A program made the position numbers and the translations under genes. A stretch of 64,000 nt of DNA from Adiantum capillus-veneris (lineage: Eukaryota; Streptophyta; Polypodiopsida; Polypodiales; Pteridaceae): the NCBI GenBank assembly GCA_014529385.2, contig CM043964.1:106022087-106086086 (forward strand), read 5' to 3'. Numbering within the stretch: position 1 is the stretch's first letter; the number at the start of each line of letters is the position of its first letter. Below are positions 51,760 to 61,202 of this stretch, one piece after another. A model generated the notes under the pieces. It had not been told where the DNA came from and did not search any database. It was given only the letters and a program-made list of their open reading frames with translations.

Positions 51760-52155
51760 TTATCCTTGAATGCCGATTGAAGATGAGAAAAAGCTCAACT
51801 TCTCCTTGTTGACCACCTTTGTAAACATGTCTGCAGGATTTTCACTTGTATGCACCTTTCCTAGCTTTAGTTGTCCCTCTTCCAAAAGAGTGCGTATGAA
51901 GTGATATCTCACCTCAATGTGCTTTGTCCTTGAATGAAAGGCTGAGTTCTTCGCAAGATGGATAGCGCTTTGGCTATCACTGTACAAGAAACAATTGTCT
52001 TGTTTGAATCCAAGCTCTTCTAAGAATCTGTGAAGCCACAGAATTTCTTTGCTTGCCTCCGTCATTGCTACATACTCTGCTTCCGTGGTAGAAAGTGAAA
52101 TCACTTTCTGCAGCTTTGAAGCCCAGCTTACTGCTGTGCCTCCAACCGTGAACAC
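51760..52155 (-). pseudogene. RNase H of copia element
   Basis: The 131-codon frame holds VFTVGGTAVSWASKLQ-type sequence, STTEAEYVAMTEASKE, LYSDSQSAIHLAKN and KHIEVRYHFIRTLLEEG, which give three of the acidic residues. The segment before it (LEGYA, then STTGYVF out of frame) lacks the usual stretch with the first catalytic Asp, so a short deletion of a few tens of bases plus a frameshift lies near 52150. Confidence 0.85.
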
Positions 52156-54386
52156 ATATCCAGTAGTGCTGCATACCCTTCTAGAAAAATATCAGTTCCT
52201 CCAAAATACAAAGCATTTGTTGTTGTCCCTTTTAGATACCTAAGTATCCACTTCACAGCTTGCCAATGCTCTTTACCTGGGTTGTCCATGAACCTACTCA
52301 CAACTCCCACTGCATGTGCAATGTCTGGCCTTGTCCAGACCATAGCATACATTAGAGAACCTACCGCTGCAGCATATGGAACTTTAGACATATAGGCTAT
52401 CTCCTCTTGTGTCTTTGGACACATATCCTTTGTTAGTTTAAAATGACCAGCCAAAGGTGTAGAAACTGGTTTTGCATTTTGCATTGCAAACCTTTCTAGT
52501 ACCTTCTTGATGTAATCTTCTTGAGATAGCTTTATTGTCTTCTTCATCCTGTCCCTTGATATTTTCATACCAAGTATCCTCTTTGCAGCACCTAAATCTT
52601 TCATTGAAAAATATTTGGACAGCTCCTCTTTTAGGTCCTGCATGTTAGCACTTGCAATCAACATGTCATCAACATACAACATTAGGATGATGAATTTCCC
52701 ATCTCCCAAATTCTCCGTGTAGACGCAGTGATCTGAGTTGCATCTTGTGAATCCATGATCCAACATCCATCGATCAAACTTCAAGTACCATTGTCTTGAT
52801 GCTTGCTTTAAACCATACAAGCTCTTCTTTAATCCGCAAACCATTTTCTCCTTACCTTTTAGTTCATACCCCTTTGGTTGAAGCATGTAGATTTCCTCCT
52901 CTAAGTCACCGTGAGGGAATGCCGTATTTACATCCATTTGCTCGAGATTTAGATCATGAGCAGCCACAAGGCTTAAGACAAGCCTAATTGAGTTCATTTT
53001 TACAACAGGAGAAAATATTTCATTGAAGTCAATACCTTTCTTTTGAGAAAAACCTTTTACCACAAGCCTAGACTTGTACCTTTTCTTCCCACCTTCTTCT
53101 TCCTTTAGCTTGTACACCCATTTGTTTTGAAGTGCCCACTTACCTTTAGGCAACTCAACCAACTCCCATGTTTGGTTGCGATGTAGTGAGTCCATCTCCA
53201 CTTGCATGCTCTTCGTCCATTCTTCTTTGGATTCATGTTGCATAGCTTCTTCATATGATTCCGGCTCTCTAGAATCTGAGATCAAGATATGGTTGAAGGA
53301 AGGAACAAACCTTTCTGGAGGTCTACTTGCTCTTGTAGATCTTCGGGGAATAGGTTGAGGCTCATCATTTGGTTGACGTTGTTGCACATTGTCACCGTTT
53401 GCAGTCCTTGAGTCTTCACCGTCCTCAAGCTCCATGTACTCATCACCTGTTTCTTTTGTTTGTTTTCTTTCCAAGTAATCTTTGTACATATTTTTTTCGT
53501 TAAAAATTACATCCCTACTCCTTAAGATTTTACCATCTTCAGGATTCCATAGGCGATACCCAAAGTCTCCTTCTCCATAGCCAATGAAGAAACACTTTTT
53601 GGACTTTGCATCTAACTTTGATCTTAGGCTTCTATCTATGTGCATGAAAGCCTCACACCCAAACACTTTGAGAAATGCATTATTCATCGGTTTACCTGTC
53701 CATGCCTGTTCTGGAACTCCCCCATCCAATGCCGTTGAGGGTGAGCGATTGATTAAGTACACAGATGTACTTACAGCTTCCGCCCAAAGCTCAAGCGGTA
53801 GGCCTGCATGTAGCCGCATGCTTCGTGCTCGTTCCATGATTGTCCTATTCATCCTTTCCGAAATCCCATTTTGTTGAGGTGTCCTTGGGGTCGTCCTTTG
53901 CCTCCGAATGCCATTGCTAGCACAAAAGCTTTCAAAAGCTTGGCTGCAATATTCGCCTCCATTGTCAGATCTGAGGCATGTAACCTTGGTACCTGTTTCA
54001 TTCTCCACAAAGGCTTTCCACCTTTGAAATATGGAAAATACATCGGATTTATTCTTCATGACATAAACCCATGTTTTTCTAGTCGCATCGTCTATGAATG
54101 TTACATAGTACAATGAGCCACCAAGTGATGGTGTACTTGCAGGACCCCAAACATCAGAATGAACCAACTCAAGTTTTTTATTTTTTCTTTTATTTCCTGA
54201 TTTTTGAAATTTTACCCTCTTTTGTTTACCATAAACACAATCTTCACAGAACTCTAAGTCCACTTCTTTCAAACCTGGTAGAAGCTTCTTTGTTTGAAGG
54301 ATTTGCATTCCTTTGGCACTCATATGCCCAAGTCGGTAGTGCCACACTGCACTGTCAACTTCTGTAGTTGCTGCACAAGCTGAAGG
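52128..54386 (-). CDS. pol: Integrase and reverse transcriptase of copia element
   Basis: A 739-codon frame from 54347, extending in phase upstream to a TAA at 54387-54389. Pre-integrase domain MWHYRLGHMSAKGM and CEDCVYGKQ (H-H-C-C). Integrase core: LVHSDVWGP, LRSDNGGEY, PQQNGISERMNRT (D, D, E). The Copia-type C-terminal domain follows, with KVFGCEAFMH. RT: WVYKLKEEEGGKKRYKSRLV, DVNTAFPHGDLEEEIYM, QWYLKFDRWM, and LYVDDMLIA as active site. This large frame is otherwise undamaged, so the element decayed relatively recently. Confidence 0.92.
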   Translation of the reverse strand, partial: PSACAATTEVDSAVWHYRLGHMSAKGMQILQTKKLLPGLKEVDLEFCEDCVYGKQKRVKFQKSGNKRKNKKLELVHSDVWGPASTPSLGGSLYYVTFIDDATRKTWVYVMKNKSDVFSIFQRWKAFVENETGTKVTCLRSDNGGEYCSQAFESFCASNGIRRQRTTPRTPQQNGISERMNRTIMERARSMRLHAGLPLELWAEAVSTSVYLINRSPSTALDGGVPEQAWTGKPMNNAFLKVFGCEAFMHIDRSLRSKLDAKSKKCFFIGYGEGDFGYRLWNPEDGKILRSRDVIFNEKNMYKDYLERKQTKETGDEYMELEDGEDSRTANGDNVQQRQPNDEPQPIPRRSTRASRPPERFVPSFNHILISDSREPESYEEAMQHESKEEWTKSMQVEMDSLHRNQTWELVELPKGKWALQNKWVYKLKEEEGGKKRYKSRLVVKGFSQKKGIDFNEIFSPVVKMNSIRLVLSLVAAHDLNLEQMDVNTAFPHGDLEEEIYMLQPKGYELKGKEKMVCGLKKSLYGLKQASRQWYLKFDRWMLDHGFTRCNSDHCVYTENLGDGKFIILMLYVDDMLIASANMQDLKEELSKYFSMKDLGAAKRILGMKISRDRMKKTIKLSQEDYIKKVLERFAMQNAKPVSTPLAGHFKLTKDMCPKTQEEIAYMSKVPYAAAVGSLMYAMVWTRPDIAHAVGVVSRFMDNPGKEHWQAVKWILRYLKGTTTNALYFGGTDIFLEGYAALLDMCSRLEAQQ

Positions 54387-54740
54387 TTACGTGCTAACAG
54401 TACACAAGTAAAGTGTAGCGACTTTTTCACCCTTGACAACCACCAAAGATCCCTTTGAGATCTTCCACCGTTTGTTTTCGAATGCAATGTTGTGACCTTC
54501 ATCGTCCAATTGTCCTGTAGAGATCAAATTTTTGCGAAGAGAAGGAACATGCCTAACATCTTTAAGCTTCCATTCATTTCCGTTAGCAGTTTTGACAGAA
54601 ACTGTACCTTTGCCGACAATCTCACAAGCTTCATCATCTCCCAAGTATACATACCCAAAATTACCTGTGGTGTAGTCTTGGAAATGTTGCTTGTGTGGTG
54701 TCGCATGGAATGAAGCCTCGGAATCTACTAGACACATTGT
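54387..54740 (-). pseudogene. Protease of copia element
   Basis: Reads LVDSEASFHATP where active copia proteases have DSGASFHAT, so the catalytic Gly is Glu. Then YLGDDEACEIVGKGTVSV, LKDVRHVPSLRKNLIS and GEKVATLYLC. It ends at TAA in phase with the integrase frame, and is out of phase with gag. Confidence 0.88.
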
Positions 54741-55593
54741 CTAATGAGAGAATTAGAGCATCTTGCTCTACTTTACCTGCCACATTGGCCTCCGATGTTG
54801 GCTTGTTGTCTTGAGACTCTGTCTCCTTCTTCTTCTTGGACCAGCAATCCTTCTTGACGTGGCCCTTCTTGCCGCAGTTCCAACATTCAAGAACTGACTT
54901 TGTGCGTGACTTGCTCCGCCTTGAGCGATCACGACCCTTTTGGTTTTTGAACCTCTCCTTAAGCCTTCCTCTTGTTTCCACTGATAGTGCAACACTTGAT
55001 GATTCTCCTGTGCTTCTCCTTCGCATTTCATCGCTTAGGAGAACACCCACAACATCATCAAACTTAAGAGTATTTGTGCCAGAGATACAATTACTTACAA
55101 CCATCACAAGGCTGTCCCAACTATCCGATAGAGATGATAGTATAAGGAGAGCTCGCACTTCGTCATCAAAATTGATTTTCATTGATCGAAGTTGACTTAT
55201 GTTTGTGTTAAAGTTGTTTAGGTGTTCTGCAACTGAACCATTCTCTGCCATCTTTAGATTGAACAAGCGCTTCATAAGAAATACCTTATTGGATGCCGAT
55301 GGTTTCTCGTAGAAGTCGTCAAGTGACTTCATCAAGTCCTCCATGGTCTTCATCTCCGAAACATTGTAGGCCACCATTGACGCCAAGCTTAACCGGATTG
55401 TTCCCAGTGCCTTTCGATCAAGGACAATCCATGCTTCATCTGCCATTGTTGCGGGCTTCTTCGCAAGACCGCCTAGTGGCAAATAGAGGTCCTTCTGGTA
55501 GAGATAGTCTTCAATCTGCATCTTCCAATGTTGGTAGTTTTTGCCGTTGAACTTCTCAATCTTGAGCTTCCCTTCCTCCACCATAACTCCCAC
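54741..55593 (-). CDS. gag: Gag of copia element
   Basis: Starts MGVMVEEGKLKIEKFNGKNY. The UBN2-type capsid domain includes WKMQIEDYLYQKDLYLPLG, then EDLMKSLDDFYEKPSASNKV and MKRLFNLKMAE. Zinc knuckle CWNCGKKGHVKKDC. Frame is lost near 54745, just before the protease. The start codon is 62 bases downstream of the primer site. Confidence 0.9.
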
Positions 55594-55643
55594 TCAATTC
55601 AAGGAATCCTTTCCTTGAGATAATTTAGCTACGAGCAAACCTT

Positions 55644-55655
55644 GCTCTGATACCA
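55644..55655 (-). promoter_or_regulatory. Primer-binding site of copia element, initiator tRNA-Met
   Basis: TGGTATCAGAGC on the element strand, two bases after the 5' LTR. Confidence 0.93.
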
Positions 55656-55657
55656 GT

Positions 55658-56471
55658 TGTTAGGAAATAAGACGTAGCTAAATAGATAATTGAGTAGATT
55701 ACTTAATGGAGAGAGACAGATTTATATACACGAGATTATAGAGTAGAGAGAGAGAGAGAGAGAGAGAGTACACACGATATACGTGGTTCACCCAATGTGG
55801 GCTACGTCCACGGGAAAGCAGCCACTCAATGGCTTTAGTACTTCAAAACAAGAAGTAGTTTACAAAGGGATTATACCCTTAATGGAGCTCCCGCCTTGCT
55901 TCACTCTCACCACCTCACACTCACCTTGTTCCATAAACTTCACACTATGAAATGTGTGTAGAAATGGCTTCCTTTTATAGGCCAAAAGGGTTGCCCTCTC
56001 TTATGAGAGATAGCCATGTGTAGCCGCCCTTGTGCGAATAAGTCCAAATCGGACCCTCCAATCCGCCCATGTGTGGCCGCCCTTGAGCAGACAAGTCCGC
56101 TTTTGAATTCAGCCACCGGCCACCGGCCATTGAATTCGGCCACCGGCCACTGGCCATTGACTTCCGACCACCGGCCATCGGCCATTGACTACCGGCCACC
56201 GGCCAACCGACCGGTTGTTTTCCAACCACTTTCCGACCGTCGTCCGGCCATAATATTCCAGCGAAAAAGAATATTCCGGCGAAAAAAAGGTCTCGCGGGC
56301 CTCCGCCCCCGAGGCCTTTAAAGTTGCCCCTGATTCTTGTCCTAGAAAATTTTGGTTTCCGGTGAGTGATTTTCCTTCATGCACGATGGCTTCTCCTCAT
56401 AATGGGGGCCTTACAAATGTGCGCTTTTACCACAGAAAATTACAAGGGTAAATCAGGCTCCATACTTAACA
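55658..56471 (-). repeat. 5' LTR of copia element (814 bp)
   Basis: Partner of 50927-51699. The length difference is mostly in the CCGGCCAC short-repeat block (about 56105-56205) and the (GA)n run (55745-55769). Confidence 0.93.
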
Positions 56472-56476
56472 CTCGC

Positions 56477-56581
56477 TTAGTGTGTGAACCTTTGGAATAG
56501 TCAATAAAAGATCTTTTAAGTCATCCTTTAATCCCCACCAAAATTGGCTAATGAAATATTCCTCATGCCAAGTCAGATCAC
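56477..56581 (-). pseudogene. Chromovirus gag fragment beyond the copia insertion
   Basis: On the element strand: CDLTWHEEYFISQFWWGL, then KDDLKDLLLTIPKVHT, continuing into FISQTIEC at 50921 after removal of the copia element and one target duplication. It directly abuts LTR sequence, indicating a deletion junction at about 56582. Confidence 0.7.
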
Positions 56582-57115
56582 AAGAGGGATTTCCTCATAG
56601 GAGGCTCACAACTGGTGTTGGCAAGACTGAGGGGCTTGTGGCCCAAGACCCCTATTTATACTAGTGCTTGAGGAGGTTACTTGAGGAGGTTATGACTTTC
56701 TACGTTCTTCTTGAGGAGGTTAAAATCTTCTAGAACCTTCTTGATCCTTCTAGTTCTTCTAGAACCTTCTTGATCCTTCTAGTTCTTCTAGAACCTTCAG
56801 GATCCTTCTTCAACTTTCTAGAGCTTTCCAGAAACTTCTAGATTCTTTCGGAATCTTCTCCAAGCTTTTAGAAACTTCTTGATCCTTCTAGTTCTTCTAG
56901 ATCCTTCTTCAACTTTCTAGAGCTTTCTAGAAACTGCTAGATTCGTCCGGAATCTTCTCCATGCTTCTAAAAACTTCTAGAATCTCCTTGATACTTTTAG
57001 AACCTTCTAGAATCTTCTATATCTTTCTAGATTCTTCTAGAGCCTTCTAGCGATGATGTAGGCGATGACATAGGCGATGATGCAGGCAACGATTGACTCT
57101 CAAGCATGCATGACA
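56582..57115 (-). repeat. 5' LTR of the chromovirus, truncated (534 bp)
   Basis: Matches 46661-47145 and lacks the last ~200 bp of the LTR. TATAAATAG at 56652-56660. At least four heat-shock elements TTCnnGAAnnTTC (starting 56728, 56757, 56786, 56826). Confidence 0.85.
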
Positions 57116-57120
57116 CATAA

Positions 57121-57336
57121 AGCAATTAAACACTAGTTTTAAACAAGATATCCTCCCCTCTGTCCATTTTGAGGGTTCAAAATCTACCATATGAGTTGAT
57201 AATAGGTCTCACTAAATGGAGCATGTAAATCCTGCTAGCCCATGTGTAGGCACACCACTAACCACCACTCCCTCTTCTTGATTTTTTGTGGAGCCACAAT
57301 GATTAGAATATTGGAAAATATCACACACATTCCCTA

Positions 57337-57339
<3 letters not shown>
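57121..57339. other. Flank of the chromovirus, no gene seen
   Basis: Outside the right CATAA duplication; short frames only. Confidence 0.4.

Positions 57340-57393
<54 letters not shown>
57340..57393 (+). repeat. (CT)n microsatellite
   Basis: About 27 CT units. Followed at about 57461-57590 by three imperfect copies of a 57-bp unit containing CATACCACATGA and ATGCTTTTTTCTTGGCAC. Confidence 0.9.
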
Positions 57394-57396
<3 letters not shown>

Positions 57397-57647
57397 GCTT
57401 AGGCTCAACTACCTTACAAAACTATCCCATATCTATACCAAGACTCAAAAGGCACTCCATACCACATGAAGAAGCAACAAAACATGCTTTTTTCTTGGCA
57501 CTTCATACCACATGAAGAAGCAATAAACATGCTTTTTTCTTGGCACTTCATACCACATGACGAAGCAATAAACATGCTTTTTTCTTGGCACAACGTTATG
57601 TAAATGTTGTTGGAAAGAAGAAATGGCGATATGCAGTCTGGTGTCAT

Positions 57648-57689
<42 letters not shown>

Positions 57690-57740
57690 AGAAGAAGAAG
57701 AAGAAGAAGAAGAAGAAGAAGAAGAAGAAGAAGAAGAAGA
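57648..57740 (+). repeat. (CA)n followed by (GAA)n
   Basis: A CA run to about 57685, then GAAGAA to 57740. The frame giving His-Thr and poly-Glu across it is an artefact of low complexity. Confidence 0.9.
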
Positions 57741-58260
57741 GAATTTTAACATCGTAGGAAACTATCCCAAGAGACCTCAAAGATCTATCCGACTAGAGTT
57801 GAAATCAAGACTTGTTATTCAAGAGGGAAATGGCATAACCAATCTACCACACTTGGGTGATAGAAAGGTTATACCATTTTCCTCTTTTTATTCACACACA
57901 CACACCCAAGAAGAAGAGAACTTTAACGTCGTAGGAAAGTATCCCAAGAGACCTCAAAAATCTATCCGGAACTCAAGACTTGTTATTCATGAGGGAAATG
58001 GCATAACCAATCTACCACACTTGGGTGATAGAAAGGGTATACCATTTTCCTCTTTTTATTCACACTCACACACACACACACACACACACATGCACGCACG
58101 CACGCACCCAAGAAGAAGAGAATTTTAACGTCGTAGGAAACTATCCCAAGAGACCTCAAAGATCTATCCGACGAGAGTTGAACTCAAGACTTGTTATTCA
58201 AGAGGGAAATGGCATAACCAATCTACCACACTTGGGTGATAGAAAGGTTATACCATTTTC
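57741..58260 (-). mobile_element. Three tandem SINE-like (tRNA-derived) units
   Basis: Units of ~140 bp start at about 57741, 57917 and 58122 (GARAATTTTAACRTCGTAGGAA) and are separated by CA-rich runs. Read on the minus strand each contains TGGTAGATTGG (box A-like), and about 33 bases later AGTTCAACTCT (box B-like, clearest in the third copy), the spacing of an internal RNA polymerase III promoter. No reading frame. SINE identity is inferred from the two boxes; the simple-repeat spacers resemble SINE tails. Confidence 0.5.
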
Positions 58261-58533
58261 CTAGAGAGAGAGAGAGAGTCAATCTCATTGTTGTGTGCCA
58301 CATGGAAGTCTTGCAAGATTTTGGCAAAATACACAATATGTATAGCACATGTTTGTGCCCATTGGACTACCCTGGGCCTCAACCTTGCTCGACATTGCTG
58401 ATACCTAGAACTCTAGATTTGTACTCTCTAGCCCTCAAGCCGGAAGGACGCTACTCAAAACTATTGGCTTTTAGGTGAAAAATTGATTTCAGTTCATTGG
58501 TGTGTCTTAAAGACTCTTCAAGCCTAAAGAAAA

Positions 58534-58582
<49 letters not shown>

Positions 58583-58860
58583 CAACAAATGCTCATGTGT
58601 ATGCTTATTTCTCTCTTGGATGTGGAGAAGAAATATCTTTGTAGGTAAGAGGTCTTCACGGGCATGCAAGATGTTTTGTCTTTGCTATCCATACTCCCAA
58701 AAAAGAGCATGTTGCTCACAAGCCTAGGTGACATACATGCAAGGTTGAAGCTAGGCATGGGTGGCATAGAGCAGCCAGGGCAGCACATAGTGGATGTAGT
58801 GATTAAAAAAAACCTAGATTTAATGTAATCCCACCTATAAATTCGGAGACTTACCTCTAA
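58261..58860. other. No gene seen; (CT)n at 58538-58579
   Basis: Short frames only. The CT run is the single notable feature. Confidence 0.4.
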
Positions 58861-59463
58861 ATTTTGTATTAAAGGCGAGAAAACTGTTAACCCTCACGGC
58901 TCACGGACACCCTATCACCTACGATGAACGTTTTATTATTTACTTGGTAGAGTCAGGTACCGAGCTTGTCGGTCCAATAGGAAAAGGGTAAGAGTGATTG
59001 ACAATGAGAGACGCACTCTAACTGGAACATTCAAGGGATTAGTTGGCTAAGCATGGGCGCCCAAGTGTGAATGGAGCGAGCTCATATAAAAGTCAACTAA
59101 ACCTAAAATTCACTCATTCTCTCATTTGTGCAATTGAACAGTGCTGTTGCTCCATCTCCATCTTCTTCTTCTTCATCTCCTAATGTGTGTGTCTATGTGT
59201 GAGAGAGATAGAGAGAGAGAGTGTGTGTGATTGAGCATTGCGGCGGCACGACTGCGGCGAGGCGGTTGAGCGCGGCGTAGCGGGGTCTTCCTCTTCTTCG
59301 CGGTGAGGAATCCTCCACGACGGCAAGAGTAGAGCAGTGAGTGACACACCATCGCCATCTTTGAGCTTACTAGTTCAGTCTTGTTGTGTGCTTGGAGCCA
59401 TTTGTGGCTCACACACAGTGTATCGGCAAGTTCCTTGCATTGACACGTGTGACATACAAGTTG
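58861..59463 (+). promoter_or_regulatory. LTR-like or promoter-like region
   Basis: CATATAAAAG at 59083-59092 with a plausible leader, GA/GT runs (59199-59229) and a GC-rich stretch (59240-59300). The layout (TATA box, GA run, then GCGGCGG-type sequence) resembles the LTRs of element 1. No second copy is in the window, so calling it an LTR is a guess. Confidence 0.3.
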
Positions 59464-59784
59464 CTCTACTAAAGGTTTCCTTCAAGCGGCTAAGCACGCT
59501 CGGCCCAGACCGTGGGCCCATGGCATGCATGTCTTGGCTTGAGCTATCGGGGTTAGGCATTGGGAAACCCTCCATGACGTCGTAGTCAAAGGAAGAGTCA
59601 CTAGCCGCTATGTTCGGGTCTTGGTTTGTACTACCTTGGGTCCCCGCCGAGGGCCCGGAACCTAAGGTAGGTGGATAATGAGAACTTGCGTAAGTTGAAA
59701 TTCTCTCTAGTTGCTCCGTCTCTAGCACACGACCAGAGCCCACATGCATGTGCCTTTGGCACCCTACAAGCGTCGGCGAATAGC
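59464..59784 (-). repeat. Inverted repeat, left arm (gag fragment, minus strand)
   Basis: About 321 bp, inverted copy of 60493-60814. It encodes on the minus strand LERISTYASSHYPPTLGS, then SSSQDMHAMGPRSGP, matching the right-arm gag product (ILTYASSQYPPTLGS). Confidence 0.85.
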
Positions 59785-60449
59785 CGCGATTTTTTTAAAT
59801 ATGTTTTTTAATGATAGGTTTTTTTAATTAAATTGTGTGATAGCTTGAAACGAACGTATCACTTAAAGGGTCGCGGTGTGCTTTACAGCACAACGTTCGG
59901 ACACTTGAAGCTCCGTTGGTCCTCAAAAAAGTCGATTTTTAGCTACGTGTGAAGCTAAAATACGTAATTTTAAAAGGACGACTGAAGCCTAAGCCTGAGC
60001 CTGAGCTTGGGCTTGGATCTGGGTTTGGGTCTGGGAGATATTCCTGATCTCGATCCTACCTTTTTTTTAAAAAAATTTATTTATTTATTTATTTATTTTT
60101 AAAGATAAGGTCGTCGCGGCCTGCGCAAGAGCACACACACACACTCTACCTACCTACTTACAACTAATACACCTATTGTTACACACTAACACACTTCATT
60201 AGCTCTCACAGATCTACTTCCTACTTACTGTACATTACATTACATAGAACTAACAACCTTAATACTAACACCTTACACAGAGAAAACACAGTAACCTTTC
60301 AAAACTTCATTAACAAAAAAATACACAGTAGTAACACAAAATCCTTCTTCTCAACACACACACCCTCCTTCCCTACTCTTCCTACAATTGAAATTGCACC
60401 ACAAAAGAAGTACATAGTGCCATTCAAGCTTAGTGTATGGCATTCCTCG
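59785..60449 (-). other. Spacer of inverted repeat; leader of the minus-strand gag copy
   Basis: No reading frame. TTTATTTATTTATTTATTT near 60078 and a CA-rich run near 60135. Given the primer-like site at its right end, this reads as the 5' leader of the left-arm gag on the minus strand. Confidence 0.5.
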
Positions 60450-60470
60450 GACCCCAGCAACGGCGCCAAA
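60450..60470 (-). promoter_or_regulatory. Primer-binding site (tRNA-Asp class), minus strand
   Basis: The minus strand reads TTGGCGCCGTTGCTGGGGT. The LTR that should precede it on that strand would begin TGTGCGCGGTTAACC at 60475 on the plus strand, but plus-strand gag sequence starts within 20-30 bases. Confidence 0.6.
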
Positions 60471-60492
60471 AATGTGCGCGGTTAACCTTCAC

Positions 60493-60814
60493 AGTTATTC
60501 GTTGACAATTGTAGGGTGCCAAAGGTACATGTATCTGCGCTCTTGTCGTGTGCTACAGACGGAGAAACTAGAGAGAATTTTGACTTATGCGAGTTCTCAA
60601 TATCCACCTACCTTAGGTTCCGAGCCCTCGGCGGGGACCCAAGGCAGTACAAACCAGGACTTGAACATAGCGGCTAATGACTCTTCCTCTGACTACGACG
60701 TCATGGAGGGTTTCCTAATGCCTAATACCAATAGCTCAAGCCAAGACATGCATGCCATGGGTCCACGGTCTGGGCCAAGCGTGCTTAGCCACTTGAAGGA
60801 AACCTTTAGTAGAG
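60493..60814 (+). repeat. Inverted repeat, right arm
   Basis: Partner of 59464-59784; forms the start of the plus-strand gag. Confidence 0.85.
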
Positions 60815-61191
60815 CCACTCGCTCCGAACATGGAGCTAATGATGTAAATGAGGGGGGTGGGGAAGTAAATTCGCCATTCCTGACCAACGTAGACCCTACG
60901 CCCTTAGAGAGTGTGCACGTGAATACTTCATTCACTACACTCCCTGACTCTTCAGAGCTATTTCCCTCCGAGGTTATATTACCTGATGGTAGAAGCCTTG
61001 CCGAAGTGCAAGAGGTTGAGCGGTATATCCTTGCAGTAGCAAGGGAAAAGGAAGTCGAGAGCTTACGCAAGGCGGAGCAACGAAGAGAGTTAAAAGCAAA
61101 AGCCCCTATGTCAATATCCTTGCTAAGAGAGCAATCAAGTGCTCCTTACTTAGCAATCGCTAAGGGCCAACCCCTAGCACCTCAATCCTAG
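60493..61191 (+). pseudogene. Gag of element 3, N-terminal part
   Basis: Same frame as an ATG at 60433. Acidic Ser-rich stretch, then VILPDGRSLAEVQEVERY and a basic helix (VESLRKAEQRRELKAKA). Ends at TAG 61189-61191; the protein continues in another frame (LNENWEYELQTKTLTDLYTG). No natural start is identifiable, because the region upstream belongs to the inverted copy. Confidence 0.6.
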
Positions 61192-61202
61192 ATGGAGCGT
61201 TC

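Larger units (their letters stand above)
50927..56471 (-). mobile_element. Ty1/copia LTR retrotransposon (5.5 kb)
   Basis: A complete but mutated minus-strand element inserted in chromovirus gag. Perfect CTCGC duplication; two similar LTRs; tRNA-Met primer site; gag, protease, integrase, RT, RNase H in copia order (integrase before RT). Younger than its chromovirus host by nesting. Inactivating lesions: gag/protease frameshift, protease DSG to DSE, TAA before integrase, deletion in RNase H. Confidence 0.93.
46456..57115 (-). mobile_element. Chromovirus (Ty3/gypsy with chromodomain), host of a copia insertion
   Basis: Minus-strand element with CATAA on both sides (46451-46455, 57116-57120), a perfect 5-bp target duplication. 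LTR ends read TGTCATG...ATAACA on the element strand. Gag, protease, RT, RNase H, integrase and chromodomain are all recognisable but frame-broken. A copia element (50927-56471) interrupts gag. The 5' LTR is fused directly to gag near 56582, so about 200 bp of LTR, the primer site and the Gag N-terminus are deleted. It cannot be autonomous. Confidence 0.88.

Noticed and set aside
57604-58128. 174-codon frame with His-Thr and Glu runs
   Set aside because: Translation of CA and GAA microsatellites across SINE-like repeats.
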